64,000 bases of DNA from Rhynchonema sp. JSB1_4 (Eukaryota; Nematoda; Chromadorea; Monhysterida; Xyalidae). The position numbers and the translations under genes are program-made. Every line of letters starts with the position of its first letter. Position 1 is the stretch's first letter. Below, one piece after another: positions 47,461-58,866 of the stretch. Below the pieces are notes generated by a model. That model saw nothing but the letters and a program-made list of their open reading frames with translations. It made no database searches and was not told where the DNA came from. The stretch spans positions 1 to 64,000 of the forward strand of contig JASAMV010008941.1 in the NCBI GenBank assembly GCA_030248065.1. Direction: 5' to 3'.

Positions 47461-48123
47461 AGGAAACGCGCAGATCGCTACTGCATCGATCCTGAAACAT
47501 TACGCGCTGAACATGACTACATCATTTCGCAACTCAAACGCAACGGCTACGGTCACCAGTTCATCACGCAGCAATTAACTCGCCCTGACAATCAGGCCAT
47601 CAAATGCACAAACAGAATGTCAATACCATTTGACGGGAACATCTCACATCAACTCAAAAGGTACATGCGCACACACCACGACACTCAACTGGTGTTCAGC
47701 AAGCAACAAACGCTGCGGGGGCTCCTCTACTACAAACGTAACACCAACACCCAAGTCACAGACAGTCGCAATTGCGTGTATGAATTAACGTGTTCATGTC
47801 CACAAGGCTACACATACATCGGCTCTACCACACGAACCCTAAAACAGCGCGTGCAAGAACACATCAATGGCACCACCAAGCAAAACAACAATGCCTCAGG
47901 CATGACCATTCATATGCGCACACATCAATGTACAGTGCAACACGTAAAGGTGCTAGACCACTGTAACACAGAAAAACAACTGCGTGTTATAGAGTCGGCC
48001 TTTATTCTCGCTCGCAATCCATACATCAACAGGGCACTGAAACCCAACAATAGCCAATATCTGTATCAAAATGCCACTTGTTTATCTGACTGTTTTGCAC
48101 CTTGTTTGCGTTTTCTGAAATGA
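47461..48123 (+). CDS. Penelope-type GIY-YIG endonuclease domain (5'-truncated)
   Basis: Open frame from about 47461 to the stop at 48121-48123. It starts in the linker after the (missing) reverse transcriptase (LKRNGYGHQFI) and contains the GIY-YIG core as VYELTCSC...GYTYIGSTTRTLKQRVQEH, a conserved HMRTH and an ESAFILARNPYINR ending. The RT domain is absent, as expected for a 5'-truncated Penelope copy. Endonuclease residues look conserved, but without RT the copy is not autonomous. Confidence 0.8.
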   Translation, partial: RKRADRYCIDPETLRAEHDYIISQLKRNGYGHQFITQQLTRPDNQAIKCTNRMSIPFDGNISHQLKRYMRTHHDTQLVFSKQQTLRGLLYYKRNTNTQVTDSRNCVYELTCSCPQGYTYIGSTTRTLKQRVQEHINGTTKQNNNASGMTIHMRTHQCTVQHVKVLDHCNTEKQLRVIESAFILARNPYINRALKPNNSQYLYQNATCLSDCFAPCLRFLK

Positions 48124-49328
48124 TGTCTTGTGACAACCGGTTCCTATCTCTCTTTTTGTTGATTTTAGCCCTGACGAGGACACTATTGAGTGTCGAAAAT
48201 TCGGCAATATATTCTGTGTATTGGAATTTGGTGCTGTTCGTCTCTCAAAGACACACAACAACATGATTGCATCACGGCACTGCCATCCCGGCAACATCAA
48301 AGATAAAGTTACATTTTATATATTCACAAAATACATAAGTCCGAACTGCACTGCAACTGAACATGCAACGTAAGATCACACATTATAAGCGTTCCCAAGC
48401 TGTTATCAGTCATGTGAGTGTTCTAAGCTCACATGCTGCCTAGTCACAACATTAGCCCACACAAATTTGTCACAACATCCTCCCCGCCTCATATGAGACT
48501 CAGACAGAACTGAATGTGCATGTCTCAAAATGAATAATTCCAAAAGGAGTGAATATATATTCAATAATCACAGTTATTGTCAAGCCCAACCAGTTCAGAT
48601 GCATTGAGATACCACAGGCTCTCAACGGATCCAGCTGTGGCACTCCAAACTGTCTTTGGCCTCGGCCCGGTGCACGAATCCCAATCGGCCCAGTACCCTC
48701 TACCGCAGACAGCGTGTCGGCTTGATATCTGATGCACAAGTCCACAGTGCAGAGCAGATTTACATGTAGCTGGTGCACGCCCGTGGTGCAGAGCAGCCAG
48801 TTTCGACCATTCCATTGACCAATGACCATTTGCCAGGTGCGCTTCGTGCGCTTGATGCCTGGTGGGTGACATCGCGGGGCTTCGACTCGACCATCGATTT
48901 CGTTGCAGTTCGTTGCGTTGTCGCCACTCGACTATTGAGACCGGTTGTAGCATTGAATCGACTATTGAGTTGGAGATGAGACAGAGGCTCGTTGGCGATC
49001 GATAGACCAGAGTTGGAGTGTTGTACTGGAGGTGAGACGGCCCTCCAGGAGTTGCAAGCAGGCGACACGATCATTCCTCCCCCTCTCGACCAGCCATTGA
49101 CGACGTTCCGGACACGATTTATTCAATTTCGCGCGACAGTTCACTGTTGAAATTCAATTTTAGGCCAAATTTTCCAGAAGCACTTCACAAAGTGTGCTTT
49201 TCAGACTGCACTTCAGGCAGTACAAATTTATGTGTCAGACCGCATAACAAACGGCTGCACTACAAGGGGACATTGGACTTCTTTTTCACAATTCCCGGTT
49301 GCCGCCGATTCGCTCGGTTAGGTTATGC
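48124..49328. other. 3' part of the Penelope-like insertion
   Basis: Contains the second pseudo-LTR copy and about 670 nt without a supported gene before the third, partial copy. Confidence 0.45.
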
Positions 49329-49951
49329 CACATGTCGCGACGAAAGTTATGTACATTTTATATTTCACAAAATACACAAGTCCGAACTGCAAGCTGTTAT
49401 CAGTCATGCGAGTGTTCTAAGCTCACATGCTGCCTAGTCACAACATTAGCCTACACAAATTTGTCACAACAATTCCAAGGATGGTCCTTAATATTATTCT
49501 CGGTTGTGAAGGTGAGGTGCCGGTGTTCCGTCTTGGTCGGATGGCTTGCCCGATTGAGGATAAGACGCCCCTTCTACCGGTTTAGTATTACTAAAAGGTC
49601 AAAATCTACGTCTTCAATGGGGATGTGGTCTGGCACTCGGATTATCATGATTATGCATTGCTATTTACGTGATTTTCTATTAGTTTAGTAGGTAATTATA
49701 TTCTCGTAAAGCTGTCTTCGTGCTTTTCTAGCTTTTTTTGTTGTTCTGGTGTTCACTTACCTAATACTCAAAATCTTCCTCCGCCCTTGTGTAAAAGGGT
49801 AATTCTGGAAACGTGGCAGTCGGCCGTTTTGTGGCGTTGATTTATTGTCGGTTTTACGGCGTGTGATTTGTGTGCGGTTGCGCTTATTCTGTTCCGGATA
49901 TTCTGTCATCATTATCGAAATATAATGCTAACGTAAACGAGCGAGTTGGAT

Positions 49952-50867
49952 TTATTCGCAACACTGAAACCAACAATGGGCGAGTGCAGTGCAAAGAGTC
50001 TGGCTTCGGAATAAGCCCCATCGGACGGACGTGATTTGGTCGGAAATTGAGGTTTTGGAAGGCTTTCGTTCTAGCTGATTCCTACCTGAGCTCATAGGAT
50101 CGCATCGTTGACGTTGACGAACTTGAACAGGCGCACATTCTAACCATTCATTGACATTGAGGCTGACATATCCATTCACCAGCGGTCGAATAATCGAGCG
50201 CGGGCCGGGGCCTGAAGTGCTAGTACTTGCGGTCGGACCGGGAACTCGGATGGCAACATATTGCGTATCGTCATCCGGACCGTAGAGCGTGGACACACCT
50301 TCGGGTCTCGTCACAACAGGCACCTGCGGTTCATTGTCTTGGCCAGTCAATTCCATATCGATAGGTCGTCGGTCCGAAACATCAACTCCGAATGGCTGGG
50401 CTTCGGCCATTTGTTCATTAGTCAGCCCGGCACCTCCAGATGTGCCGGGGGCGCCGCCTGAGTCGACATCCTGTATCGCGTGCACTTCAATCAGAGGTGT
50501 CCGGAAACTAACAACAGGCTGGGGTCGAACGGGCGGCACGGCTAATTGCACTTGTTGTTGATTGTACCCACTAGTGCTGGCAATATTATTTTGAAGTCCC
50601 ATTTGCGCGGAATGCGGTAGCCAGATTTTTTAGCAAACGAGCAACATTTCGATCACTAGAGGCTGCAGCCTGTATTTGCAGTTGATTTTCATCCAACATG
50701 AGGTGGGACCGGGTAGAACGTTGCAATAATCGACCTATAATTCCCCCTCTGTTGCAACCCCCCGACTCACGCTGCACATTCAGTGTATTCACCGCCGGCT
50801 CGGTTGACGGGCGCTCACCTTGGGGCTGCTGCCCGTTTACATCAGGTTGTTGTGTGTTGTTCGACAT
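49952..50867 (-). CDS. Gln/Pro/Thr-rich frames in the inverted-repeat element
   Basis: Two minus-strand frames, 50867-50586 (ATG 50867, MSNNTQQPDVNGQQ) and 50602-49952 (ATG? at 50602), overlap by 17 nt and may be one protein broken by a frameshift. Disordered, Gln/Ser/Pro-rich; no domain recognised. The end of the second runs into the left repeat arm. Confidence 0.3.
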
Positions 50868-51694
50868 ATGTGTTATCACTCTTATGTTTTACCAAAACCT
50901 CAATTTCCGACCAAATCACGTCCGTACGATGGGGCTTATTCCGAAGCCAGACTCTTTGCACTGCACTCGCCCGTTGCTGGTTTCAGTGTTGCGAATAAAT
51001 CCAACTCGCTTGTCTACGTTAGTATTATATTTCGATAATGATGACAGAATATCCGGAACAGAATAAGCGCAACCGCACACAAATCACACGCCGTAAAACT
51101 AACAATAAATCAACGCCACAAAACGGCCGACTGCCACGTTTCCAGAATTACCTTTTTACACAAGGGCGGAGGAAGATTTTGAGTATTAGGTAAGTGAACA
51201 CCAAACAACAAAAAAAGCTAGGAAATCACGAATATGACATAAAAGACAGCTTTACGAGAATATAATTACCTACTAAACTAATAGAAAATCACGTAAATAT
51301 CAATGCATAATAAACCGGCAGAAGGGGCGTCTTATCCTCAATCGGGCAAGCCGTCCGACCAAGACGGAACACCGGCACCTCACCTTCACAACCGAGAATA
51401 ATATTTAGGACCATCCTTGGAATCCATTGAAAGACGTTTTTTAACCATTCATTCGCGTTGCATCCTTCATATACCGTATTGCATGATGATTCGGAATAAA
51501 CCAGTAAAATCAGAGAAGACAGTTACTCTTTATTACTGAGATGAGATGATGATTGTTCAGCACTGGTGTATTTTACAGTTGTTTACGATATTTTCACTTG
51601 CATCGTTCAGTGAAGGCCATGAGCAAGTCAACCGTGTTTAAGGGAAAGCTCGCTGGCTAACGTGAACATTTTGAATATAAATGCATGAATATAA

Positions 51695-52643
51695 GCCCCA
51701 AGCAAGTGGGCTATGAAAAGTGAATGCAAGAGAAAAATTAACAAGTTGTTGTTCTAGCCATGATTGTGGTGTATGGTTTTTTGTACCACCTGGTTGTAAT
51801 TGAATTGAATATTGAGAAAAAAATATTACCCCATTGTCCGCCGTTCAACCCAAAAAAATCAAGTGACTTTGACTCTCCTCCAGCACATACTGCCGAAGCG
51901 CTTTTGACATTTTTTGGCTTCATGTCGGGACATTAACCTGCGGTGTTTGTGACAAACAGGCTGCAAAAGCTATCTGAGCTTCCAAAACTGCGTTTTGACC
52001 ACCGCTGATATTTTCATTTTTGTTTTTCAACATGCGTAAATATTTGCAAATTGTTGCGGATGGCACAACCGACTGTATCTATCGACAAAGCTCAAGATAC
52101 TTCGCCCCACCTACCTAATATGCGAAAACGCATGTTCAACAATAGTCAAGACAAGCAATAACAAGCGCACGGACAGCCAACAAACCCACACACAAGCCCA
52201 GCGCACAAACACAGTGACATGACGTTTAACTCCACAGCACTGCGTGGGTGTGCTGCACAACAGACAGCCTGTGTTGGCTACAACTAGTGTAAAGTGCCAG
52301 TTCGGTTTTGGTGGGTGTGGGGTTCCCTTTGTTTGTGTGTGGGTGAGTTGATTGCCATGCGATGGGGATTTAATGTCACGCGAAATAAAGAACCAACTCG
52401 ATGGGTCTTTATTACTTTTCCGTTTTTTTGACCGCATCAAAGCACAAAATGTTTCATCGGTCTCACGTGGATACGCATTTGAGTATGTTTACTGTTGCAA
52501 TTTCTTGGACTTATCCCTGGAGATTTTATGTGAAGAGATCACTCTGCCAACCGATGTCGCTAACATATTATACTGCCGTCAACTTTCAAACCCACTTTTC
52601 TCGCGAAACTGCGCTGACGCGTTGGTTATTTTTGTTTGACAAG
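51695..52643. other. Spacer between two repeat elements
   Basis: No supported gene. Short frames only. Confidence 0.35.
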
Positions 52644-53135
52644 AGTAGTATACCCATATGACCTGGTCCGCAATGGTTAAGCATAGGCGTCTGGGAGATG
52701 ACCTGGTCCGCAACGTGATTTTGGGAGATGACATGGTCCGCAAGGCATGATCGGACTATAGTGTGATGGGTAAGCGTAACGTGGGAATAACTGTATTGCG
52801 GGAATAAACGCGGGAAATTCGTAATTTGGGTTACGGTAGCTGTTGTGATGTTAAAATGTAAGCCTCGCCCTTGAAACCCGAATTTTTCCTTTTCATGCGT
52901 GATTTTCGTCATGCGTCATTTTTCCTGCGTCGCTTATTGTGCGTCATTTTCTAGCATAATAGACCACGACCTATTGACCATCAACTCTGAAAATTTCAAC
53001 TCAATCGGACAAAGGAACTCGGAGAAAAAGAGTGAAACATTTCGTCAGTCGTGCCCATGTGTATAAGCATAGACGCTAACAAGGCCAGCTGGGTGATGTT
53101 TCACCGCTAGAAAACAAGAATAAAATACCACACAT

Positions 53136-53760
53136 GAAATCGGGGATTCTGACCCCTGCTCCGAGTCATTCAGAGTAAACTTCCAAAACTCAGAGTCACT
53201 CAGAGTCGTACCTCAAAACACGGAAATGGACCTACCCATCTTTCTCAAAAGAAACGGACACCATTTATCAACAATCGGAAATTCTGGCCCCTGCTCCGAG
53301 TCACTCAGAGTAAATTCCCAAAACTCAGAGTCACTCAGAGTCGAACCTCAAAACACGGAAATAGACCTACACATCTTCTCAAAAAACGCACACCATTTAT
53401 CCACAATCGGAGATTCTGAACCCTGCTCCGAGTCACGCAGAGTAAACTCAGAAAATTCAGAGTCACTCAGAGTCGTACCTCAAAACACGGAAATGGACCT
53501 ACACATCTTTTCAAAAACCGCGCACCATTTATCCACAATCGGAGATTCTGACCCCAGCTCCGAGTCACTCAGAGTAAACTCCCAAAACTCAGAGTCACTC
53601 AGAGTCGTACCTCAAAACACGGAAATGGACCGACACATCTTTTTTCAAAAACCGCACACCATTGATCCACCATCGGAGATTCTGACCCCTGCTCCGAGTC
53701 ACTCAGAGTAAACTCCCAAAACTCAGAGTCACTCAGAGTCGTACTTCAAAACACGGAATC
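53136..53760. repeat. Minisatellite, about 132-bp unit, nearly five copies
   Basis: Each unit contains two nested GAGTCACTCAGAGT-type motifs and CAAAACACGGAAATGGACC. The 161-aa plus-strand frame over it (53226-53711) exists because the unit is a multiple of 3 and is not taken as a gene. Confidence 0.85.
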
Positions 53761-53812
53761 AAGTGGGTTAGCAATTTTATTCAGAACACGATGAGTAACA
53801 AAAACAGCAAAT

Positions 53813-54037
53813 TTAATTTTCATCTTGTTCGCCATCTTGCTCCTTCAAAGCATCTTCTATCAAATCAATGTTTTCTTTCAAGAGGTTACGGATCACAAAT
53901 CTATGGTCATGCCATGCGGTGTCGGATGCTTCTTCGTCAGTAAATCCTTGCTCTGTGTACTTGTCAGCCATGCGATCAATGCGCTCGTACAGTTCCGCGA
54001 ACTGAACAGCCTTAACGAAATTGAAGCGCTTTTCCAC
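53813..54037 (-). CDS. 74-aa acidic helical protein, unknown
   Basis: Frame from 54037 to the stop at 53813, rich in Glu/Asp with two helices (FAELYERIDRMADKYTEQ, RNLLKENIDLIEDALKEQ). Starts inside or beside the Gag-like region on the opposite strand. No family recognised. Confidence 0.35.
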   Translation of the reverse strand: MEKRFNFVKAVQFAELYERIDRMADKYTEQGFTDEEASDTAWHDHRFVIRNLLKENIDLIEDALKEQDGEQDEN

Positions 54038-54307
54038 AGAATTCTTTACCTTTGTGTACCATCAGAGGGATTCGCGCGGCACTGATACCGCTCATCAAAC
54101 TGGCGATGTTTCTGGTCGAAATGGTCGAAAACATGGAAATCGTCAAATGGGACGACTGCGCCTCGGAATGGCTGATTGTGTTTGAGGAGGACGAGTGGTC
54201 AAAGCTGACAAACGATGAAATTATTGTGAGGTTGAGTGAACTTCAGCTTCGTGTTTCAATTTTGAGTCAAATGTTAAGTGCAACGGTTTCGATGTTTGGG
54301 TTGTTGA

Positions 54308-55675
54308 ATGATGAGCTTCGACATATACGAATTCGTGAAACCGACCGCAGCGCTGTTTTGTTTCGCTGACAATGTTTTTAAAACCGAAGACAATGACAGC
54401 ACGTTTTGCCGTGCGCAATACGCAGTCGAAGTGCTTTTGACTAATGCGGCAAATGCAGTTGATGAAAAACTTCGTAACTGCATGTCACTTTGTGGTGACA
54501 ACAGTCAATTTGATAATATGCGGTACATTTTTGACCAAGCCGCGCAGATTTGCTGCCATACTTGCAAAAAGACGTTAAATGATGTTTCAACTACTGACGC
54601 ACAAACTAACACCATTGATGACGGTTGGCGTCATTCGTGTTCAACTCGTGGTACGTTACAAGCGCCTGATCGTGACTTTCATGAGAAAAATTCAAGTGCT
54701 GTTCTGTGTGATTCAAAACTTGGTGTTCAGAATGCAGGCAGTCGTGTTGTTTGTTTGTTCTGCAAGTGTGCAACTCATTTTACTGATCACTGCTTTGTCG
54801 TTAGCTCGCTGCGTCAACGAAAATTGTTTTTCAAAGTGTCTCGCTTGTGCTATAAATGTTCTGGTTTTGGGCATGTCGCGAATCGGTGCGCGTCGAAGCC
54901 GCACCCATGCTACCACTGTGGATCGGTGGAGCATACCCGGGCTCTGTGTCCGGTGAAATTTCGTGAAAAAGTTCATTTTCAGCCTCTTTTTGGTGGGGAG
55001 GGATGTGGTCCCAAGGGCGTGCACAGTCGGTTTGTTTCCGACCCCACCAGCCCGACACGTGGTTCGGGCACTGTGTCGCGTTCGCCATTTCGGCACAGTC
55101 GTGATTAGTCGAGTGTCTGTCAAAAGTCGACTCCGGTGAAAATCAAGAAACCACGTCATGATTCGGTGAAGTCGAATATCGGTCAAAAGTCGACTCCGTT
55201 TAAAATCGAGAAACCATCAGTGCAGCCCATTAGCGAGGAAATGAGCGCCCCTGTGATGGCTCAGCCGCTGGTCTCAAACGGTGCAGATCGTGACGCTACT
55301 AACTGTACCGAGGTGACCAATCGTGATTCGGCAAAGAAACGGTGTGCTATTGTTGGTCCAGTGGTTCGCTCTAGTGTGGACCAGGCCTTCGAATGTGTCA
55401 AACCTGTGCCGGAGCGTACAGGTGACAACGTGATCAACAAGCGTGATCAACGGTTGAATCGTGTCAAGAACGTGAACGGTCGATCTACGGTCACCAATCC
55501 ACATGTCGATTGTCAAGTGACCAGTCGCATTCGAGAAGAGGTATCGGCGACTCGAGACTCGGCGTGCCAACCAAGCAACAAAGAGAACTCGGTTGAGCAA
55601 GAAGGCTCGTGTGTGACATTGAAGAGTCACAACGGACACAAACTGAAGATGAAGACAAACGTGAAGAAGAAATGA
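54308..55675 (+). pseudogene. BEL/Pao-like Gag with CCHC knuckles, one in-frame stop
   Basis: ATG at 54308. After a helical region of about 90 residues come Cys/His knuckles: CLFC-x5-H-x3-HC-type, CYKC-x4-H-x4-C and CYHC-x4-H-x4-C, the triple arrangement of BEL/Pao Gag. An in-frame TAG at 55106-55108 is followed by a further basic 189 codons in the same frame to 55675. The last part repeats a QKSTP(V/F)KI(K/E)KP motif. A frame at 54052-54369 covers a likely upstream exon or frame-shifted N-terminus. No protease, RT or integrase is present nearby. Confidence 0.6.
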
Positions 55676-56242
55676 AGAAAAGAAAGAAACCGTTCTGAAA
55701 CTGAAATGAACAATTAGCGTATTACATGCAGTAACTTTCAGTCCATGTAATCATTTCTGCTTTGTGTAGTAGTTCACCAAACCAAATCTTTCCTCACTCT
55801 ATTTCAGTATTTGCCTTGCCTGGAGGGGGAGGATGTAGTGACAATTCATGCACGTGAACTTCAGTGGTATGTTGTGTCTGAGCTACAGCGCATGACTTTG
55901 TGATAAGAGCGTATTTCTCTTGCAAACAGCCTAGCATGCACAGTTGGAACTTGGGAACTTGTGTGCATACATTGTGACGAAGTTAGATTCAAGTCAGCTT
56001 GTGTTATATTCATCGTGTGTGTATTCGTATATCCGACCCGATATTGTGTATATTCAATACCGACCACTCTATATACCTGGACAGTATAAACCTCAACACC
56101 ATGCCAACGGGACTCTACCCATCGTCACAATAACCTTGTCTATGAGCTCTCCCAGCAGCGGCTCCTGCAGCAACGCTTTTGGACTTGCAACGTTGTCAAG
56201 ATCGCAATCATTCAGAGCGTCTTTGATTGCCTGACGCCAACA

Positions 56243-56938
56243 TTATGTGGTTTCATCCTCCAATTCGTTTTCTTCCTCCTCCTTACTTCCTTGATCTTCG
56301 CTCTCCTCTTCCTTGTCGACCAGCACGTCCTTGTTCATTTCCTCATCTGTGGATTCATGGTCTGAGCTTTCAGAGTGGTTTGAGGAATCCATCACAGAAT
56401 TCTTTAGCTTGACTATGAGCTCTCCCAGCAGCGGCTCATGCAGCAACACTTTTGGACTTGCAACGTTGTCAAGATCGCAATCATCCAAAGCGTCTTTGAT
56501 TGCCTGACGCCAACATTGTGTTGTTTCATCCTCCAATTCGTTTTCTTCCTCCCCCTCACTTCCTTGATCTTCGCTGCCCTCTTCCTTGTCGACCAGCACG
56601 TCCTTGTTCATTTCCTCATCTGTGGATTCATGGTCTGAGCTTTCAGAGTGGTTTGAGGAATCCATCACAGAATTCTTTAGCTTGACTATGAGCTCTCCCA
56701 GCAGCGGCTCCTGCAGCAACGCTTTTGGACTTGCAACGTTGTCAAGATCGCAATCATCCAAAGCGTCTTTGATTGCCTGACGCCAACATTGTGTTGTTTC
56801 ATCCTCATATTCGTTTTCTTCCTCCCCCTCACTTCCTTGATCTTCGCTGCCCTCTTCCTTGTCGACCAGCACGTCCTTGTTCATTTCCTCATCTGTGGAT
56901 TCATGGTCTGAGCTTTGAGAGTGGTCTGAGGAATCCAT
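56243..56938 (-). CDS. Acidic protein made of 91-aa tandem repeats
   Basis: 231 aa, ATG at 56938. Units of 91 aa (273 bp): MDSS(D/N)HS(Q/E)SSDHESTDEE..., an acidic stretch, then CWRQAIKDALDDCDLDN and EPLLGELIVKLKNSV. Two full copies and the first half of a third; the third continues in the same frame past a TAA at 56243-56245 to near 56110. Very acidic, helical. No family recognised. It lies inside the 6.2-kb element. The stop in copy three may be the natural end or a decay mutation. Confidence 0.5.
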   Translation of the reverse strand: MDSSDHSQSSDHESTDEEMNKDVLVDKEEGSEDQGSEGEEENEYEDETTQCWRQAIKDALDDCDLDNVASPKALLQEPLLGELIVKLKNSVMDSSNHSESSDHESTDEEMNKDVLVDKEEGSEDQGSEGEEENELEDETTQCWRQAIKDALDDCDLDNVASPKVLLHEPLLGELIVKLKNSVMDSSNHSESSDHESTDEEMNKDVLVDKEEESEDQGSKEEEENELEDETT

Positions 56939-57059
56939 GTGGCCGTAAAGTTATCTGTGACGTCACAAATTCCAGCGACGGGAAAACGCTGCGCGACAGA
57001 CAGGACAAAAGTGAAGCATTATGACAGCAAGAGTGACTCATGACCCTTTATATACTATA

Positions 57060-57480
57060 TTGCTCCCACCCCAAATATAAAAAAGTTTAAAAAAGCGGGA
57101 AAAGTGCCAGTTTGAAAAAAGGGCGGCAAGGAAAAGCCGGTATTAAAAATGCGGCAAAAAAACTTAAAAAAGCATTAAAAGACGTGAAAAAACCTTTGAA
57201 AAAAGAGGTGAATATAAAAAAACGCGCAGTTAAAAAAGTAAGGTTGAAAAGTAAAATCATAAAAAGTTTAAAAAAGCGGGAAAAGTGCCCATTTAAAAAA
57301 AGAGAGGCGAAGAAAAGTCAGTATTGAAAAAAACGCGGCAAAAACTTCGAAAAACACAAAAATTGCGGCAATTTAAAAAAGTCGGTACTGAAAAAAACGC
57401 AGCAAATTTAAAAAGGTAAGGTTGAAAACAGTGGTAAAATCAAAAGTTTAAAAACTGGAAAAACCATTAAAAAGCGCCAA
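57060..57480. repeat. Lys-codon (AAA/AAG)-rich low-complexity DNA
   Basis: Degenerate repeats of AAAAGTTTAAAAAAGCGGGAAA-type give a 71-aa Lys-rich frame (57112-57327). I regard it as low complexity, not a gene. Confidence 0.6.
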
Positions 57481-57639
57481 ATTTTAGCAAGCCTGCTTTA
57501 AAACGAGCATACCCCTACTACACCTTCTCAGAGCATTATTAACCCAAAACCTCCAATTCGTTTTTTTTCTTTCATACCCATGTATCTCCAACCTTAAAAT
57601 TTGAATTCTCCGCTGCAAAAATTTAACTGTACATAAAAC

Positions 57640-57786
57640 TTGAAACACTTTTACAGAACATGGGACGCTCCCTTTAAACAACAAATGCCCAAAAATGGAT
57701 TCTCCACCTCAAAATTCATTTGTGCACCAATTTTCATCAAATTTGGAAACACTTTTACAGAACATGGGACGCTCCCTTTAAACAGG
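57640..57786. repeat. Direct repeat, about 40 bp
   Basis: GAAACACTTTTACAGAACAT followed by GGGACGCTCCCTTTAAACA occurs at about 57642 and again at about 57749. Confidence 0.8.
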
Positions 57787-58866
57787 AAAGAATTAAAAGA
57801 AAATTAAAAGAAAGTCTGTTGGCCAATTTTTATCGAAATTGGAAACTCTTTTACAAAAATGTTCGACACAAGAAACAACAACCAACAATTAAAAGAAAAA
57901 AAATTAAAAGAAAATACGCCCCGTAACCTTGTCGCCTTCTGCACAAGTCCCGAGTCCACGATAAGGCTTTTGCGTAATTTTTTTAAGAAAGCGAAAAAGA
58001 AAAATAATACTCAATAATAATAAACTCAAATAGAATAATAAAAAAGAAATGAAAAAGAAAATAAATTCCTCCGCCAACTACTTCATAGCACCAAACTATT
58101 GGAGGTGGTCCAAAAATCGGTTGCAATCAGTTGATCGTGGGGGCAATGTGATACGGTAACCGCACCGAAAAAAATGGTAGTGAGCGAGGAGACTCACACC
58201 ATATAATTTAAGGCCGGTGAAACATCAAGTTTCGTATCAGCGTTGCACACAAGCCAGTACACAGCAATCCTATTATATACTTCCGGTAAAACATCACCCA
58301 GCTGGCCTTGTTAGCGTCTATGCTTATACACGTGGGCACGTTGGACGAAATGTTTCACTCTCGTTCTCCGAGTTCCCTTGTCCGATTGAGTTGAAATTTT
58401 CAGAGTTGACGGCCATTATGTTGTGGTCTATTATGTTAAAAAATGACGCACAATAAACGACGCAGGAAAAATGACGCATGACAAAAAATCACGCATGAAA
58501 AGGAAAAGTTTGGGTTTCAAGGGCGAGGCTTAAACATCACAACAGCTACCGTAACCCAAATTTTTAATTTCCCGCGTTTATTCCCACAATACAGTTATTC
58601 CCACGTTACGCTTACCCATCACACTATAGTCCGATCATGCCTTGCGGACCAGGTCATCTCCCAAAATCACGTTGCGGACCAGGTCATCTCCCAGACGCCT
58701 ATGCTTAACCATTGCGGACCAGAATGCCCCTAAGCTTAGGCTTACGCCTAAACATCACACTATAGTCCGATCATGCCTTGCGGGACAGAAATCACGTAGC
58801 GGACCAGGTCATCTCCCAGACGCCTATGCTTAACCATTGCGGACCAGGTCATATGGGTATGCTACT

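Larger units (their letters stand above)
47077..49471 (+). mobile_element. Penelope-like element with repeated pseudo-LTRs
   Basis: Flanked by ATTCC on both sides (47072-47076 and 49472-49476), the likely target duplication. A repeat starting TGTCGCGACGAAAG or closely related is present at 47077-47441, about 48300-48656, and as a shorter copy at 49329-49471. A GIY-YIG coding segment lies between the first two. Direct-repeat pseudo-LTRs and a GIY-YIG endonuclease are hallmarks of Penelope-like elements. Confidence 0.7.
46808..51694. mobile_element. Inverted-repeat element with about 800-bp arms, left arm split by a Penelope-like insertion
   Basis: The right arm 50892-51694 is the inverse of the left arm, which is present in two pieces, 46808-47076 and about 49472-50057. 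The 2.4-kb piece between them is a later insertion (see 47077-49471). The central loop is 50058-50891. Arms contain an inverted pair of TATTCATG-like ends but no Polinton AG...CT ends. Coding capacity is limited to the minus-strand Gln/Pro-rich frames. Confidence 0.75.
52644..58866. mobile_element. 6.2-kb element with AG...CT ends and long inverted repeats
   Basis: It starts AGTAGTATACCCATATG and ends with the near-inverse (CATATGGGTATGCTACT). The arms, about 52644-53106 and 58283-58866, are inverted copies; the right one has an internal duplication. The flanks GACAAG (52638-52643) and GACAAT (58867-58872) could be a 6-bp target duplication with one mismatch. AG...CT ends and a 6-bp duplication are Polinton-like, but no Polinton gene is inside. 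It may be a non-autonomous derivative. Confidence 0.6.

Noticed and set aside
53226..53711. 161-aa plus-strand open frame
   Set aside because: It is the translation of a 132-bp tandem repeat, with no start context or relatives recognised.
57112..57327. 71-aa Lys-rich plus-strand frame
   Set aside because: Low-complexity A-rich DNA; no evidence of selection on the protein.
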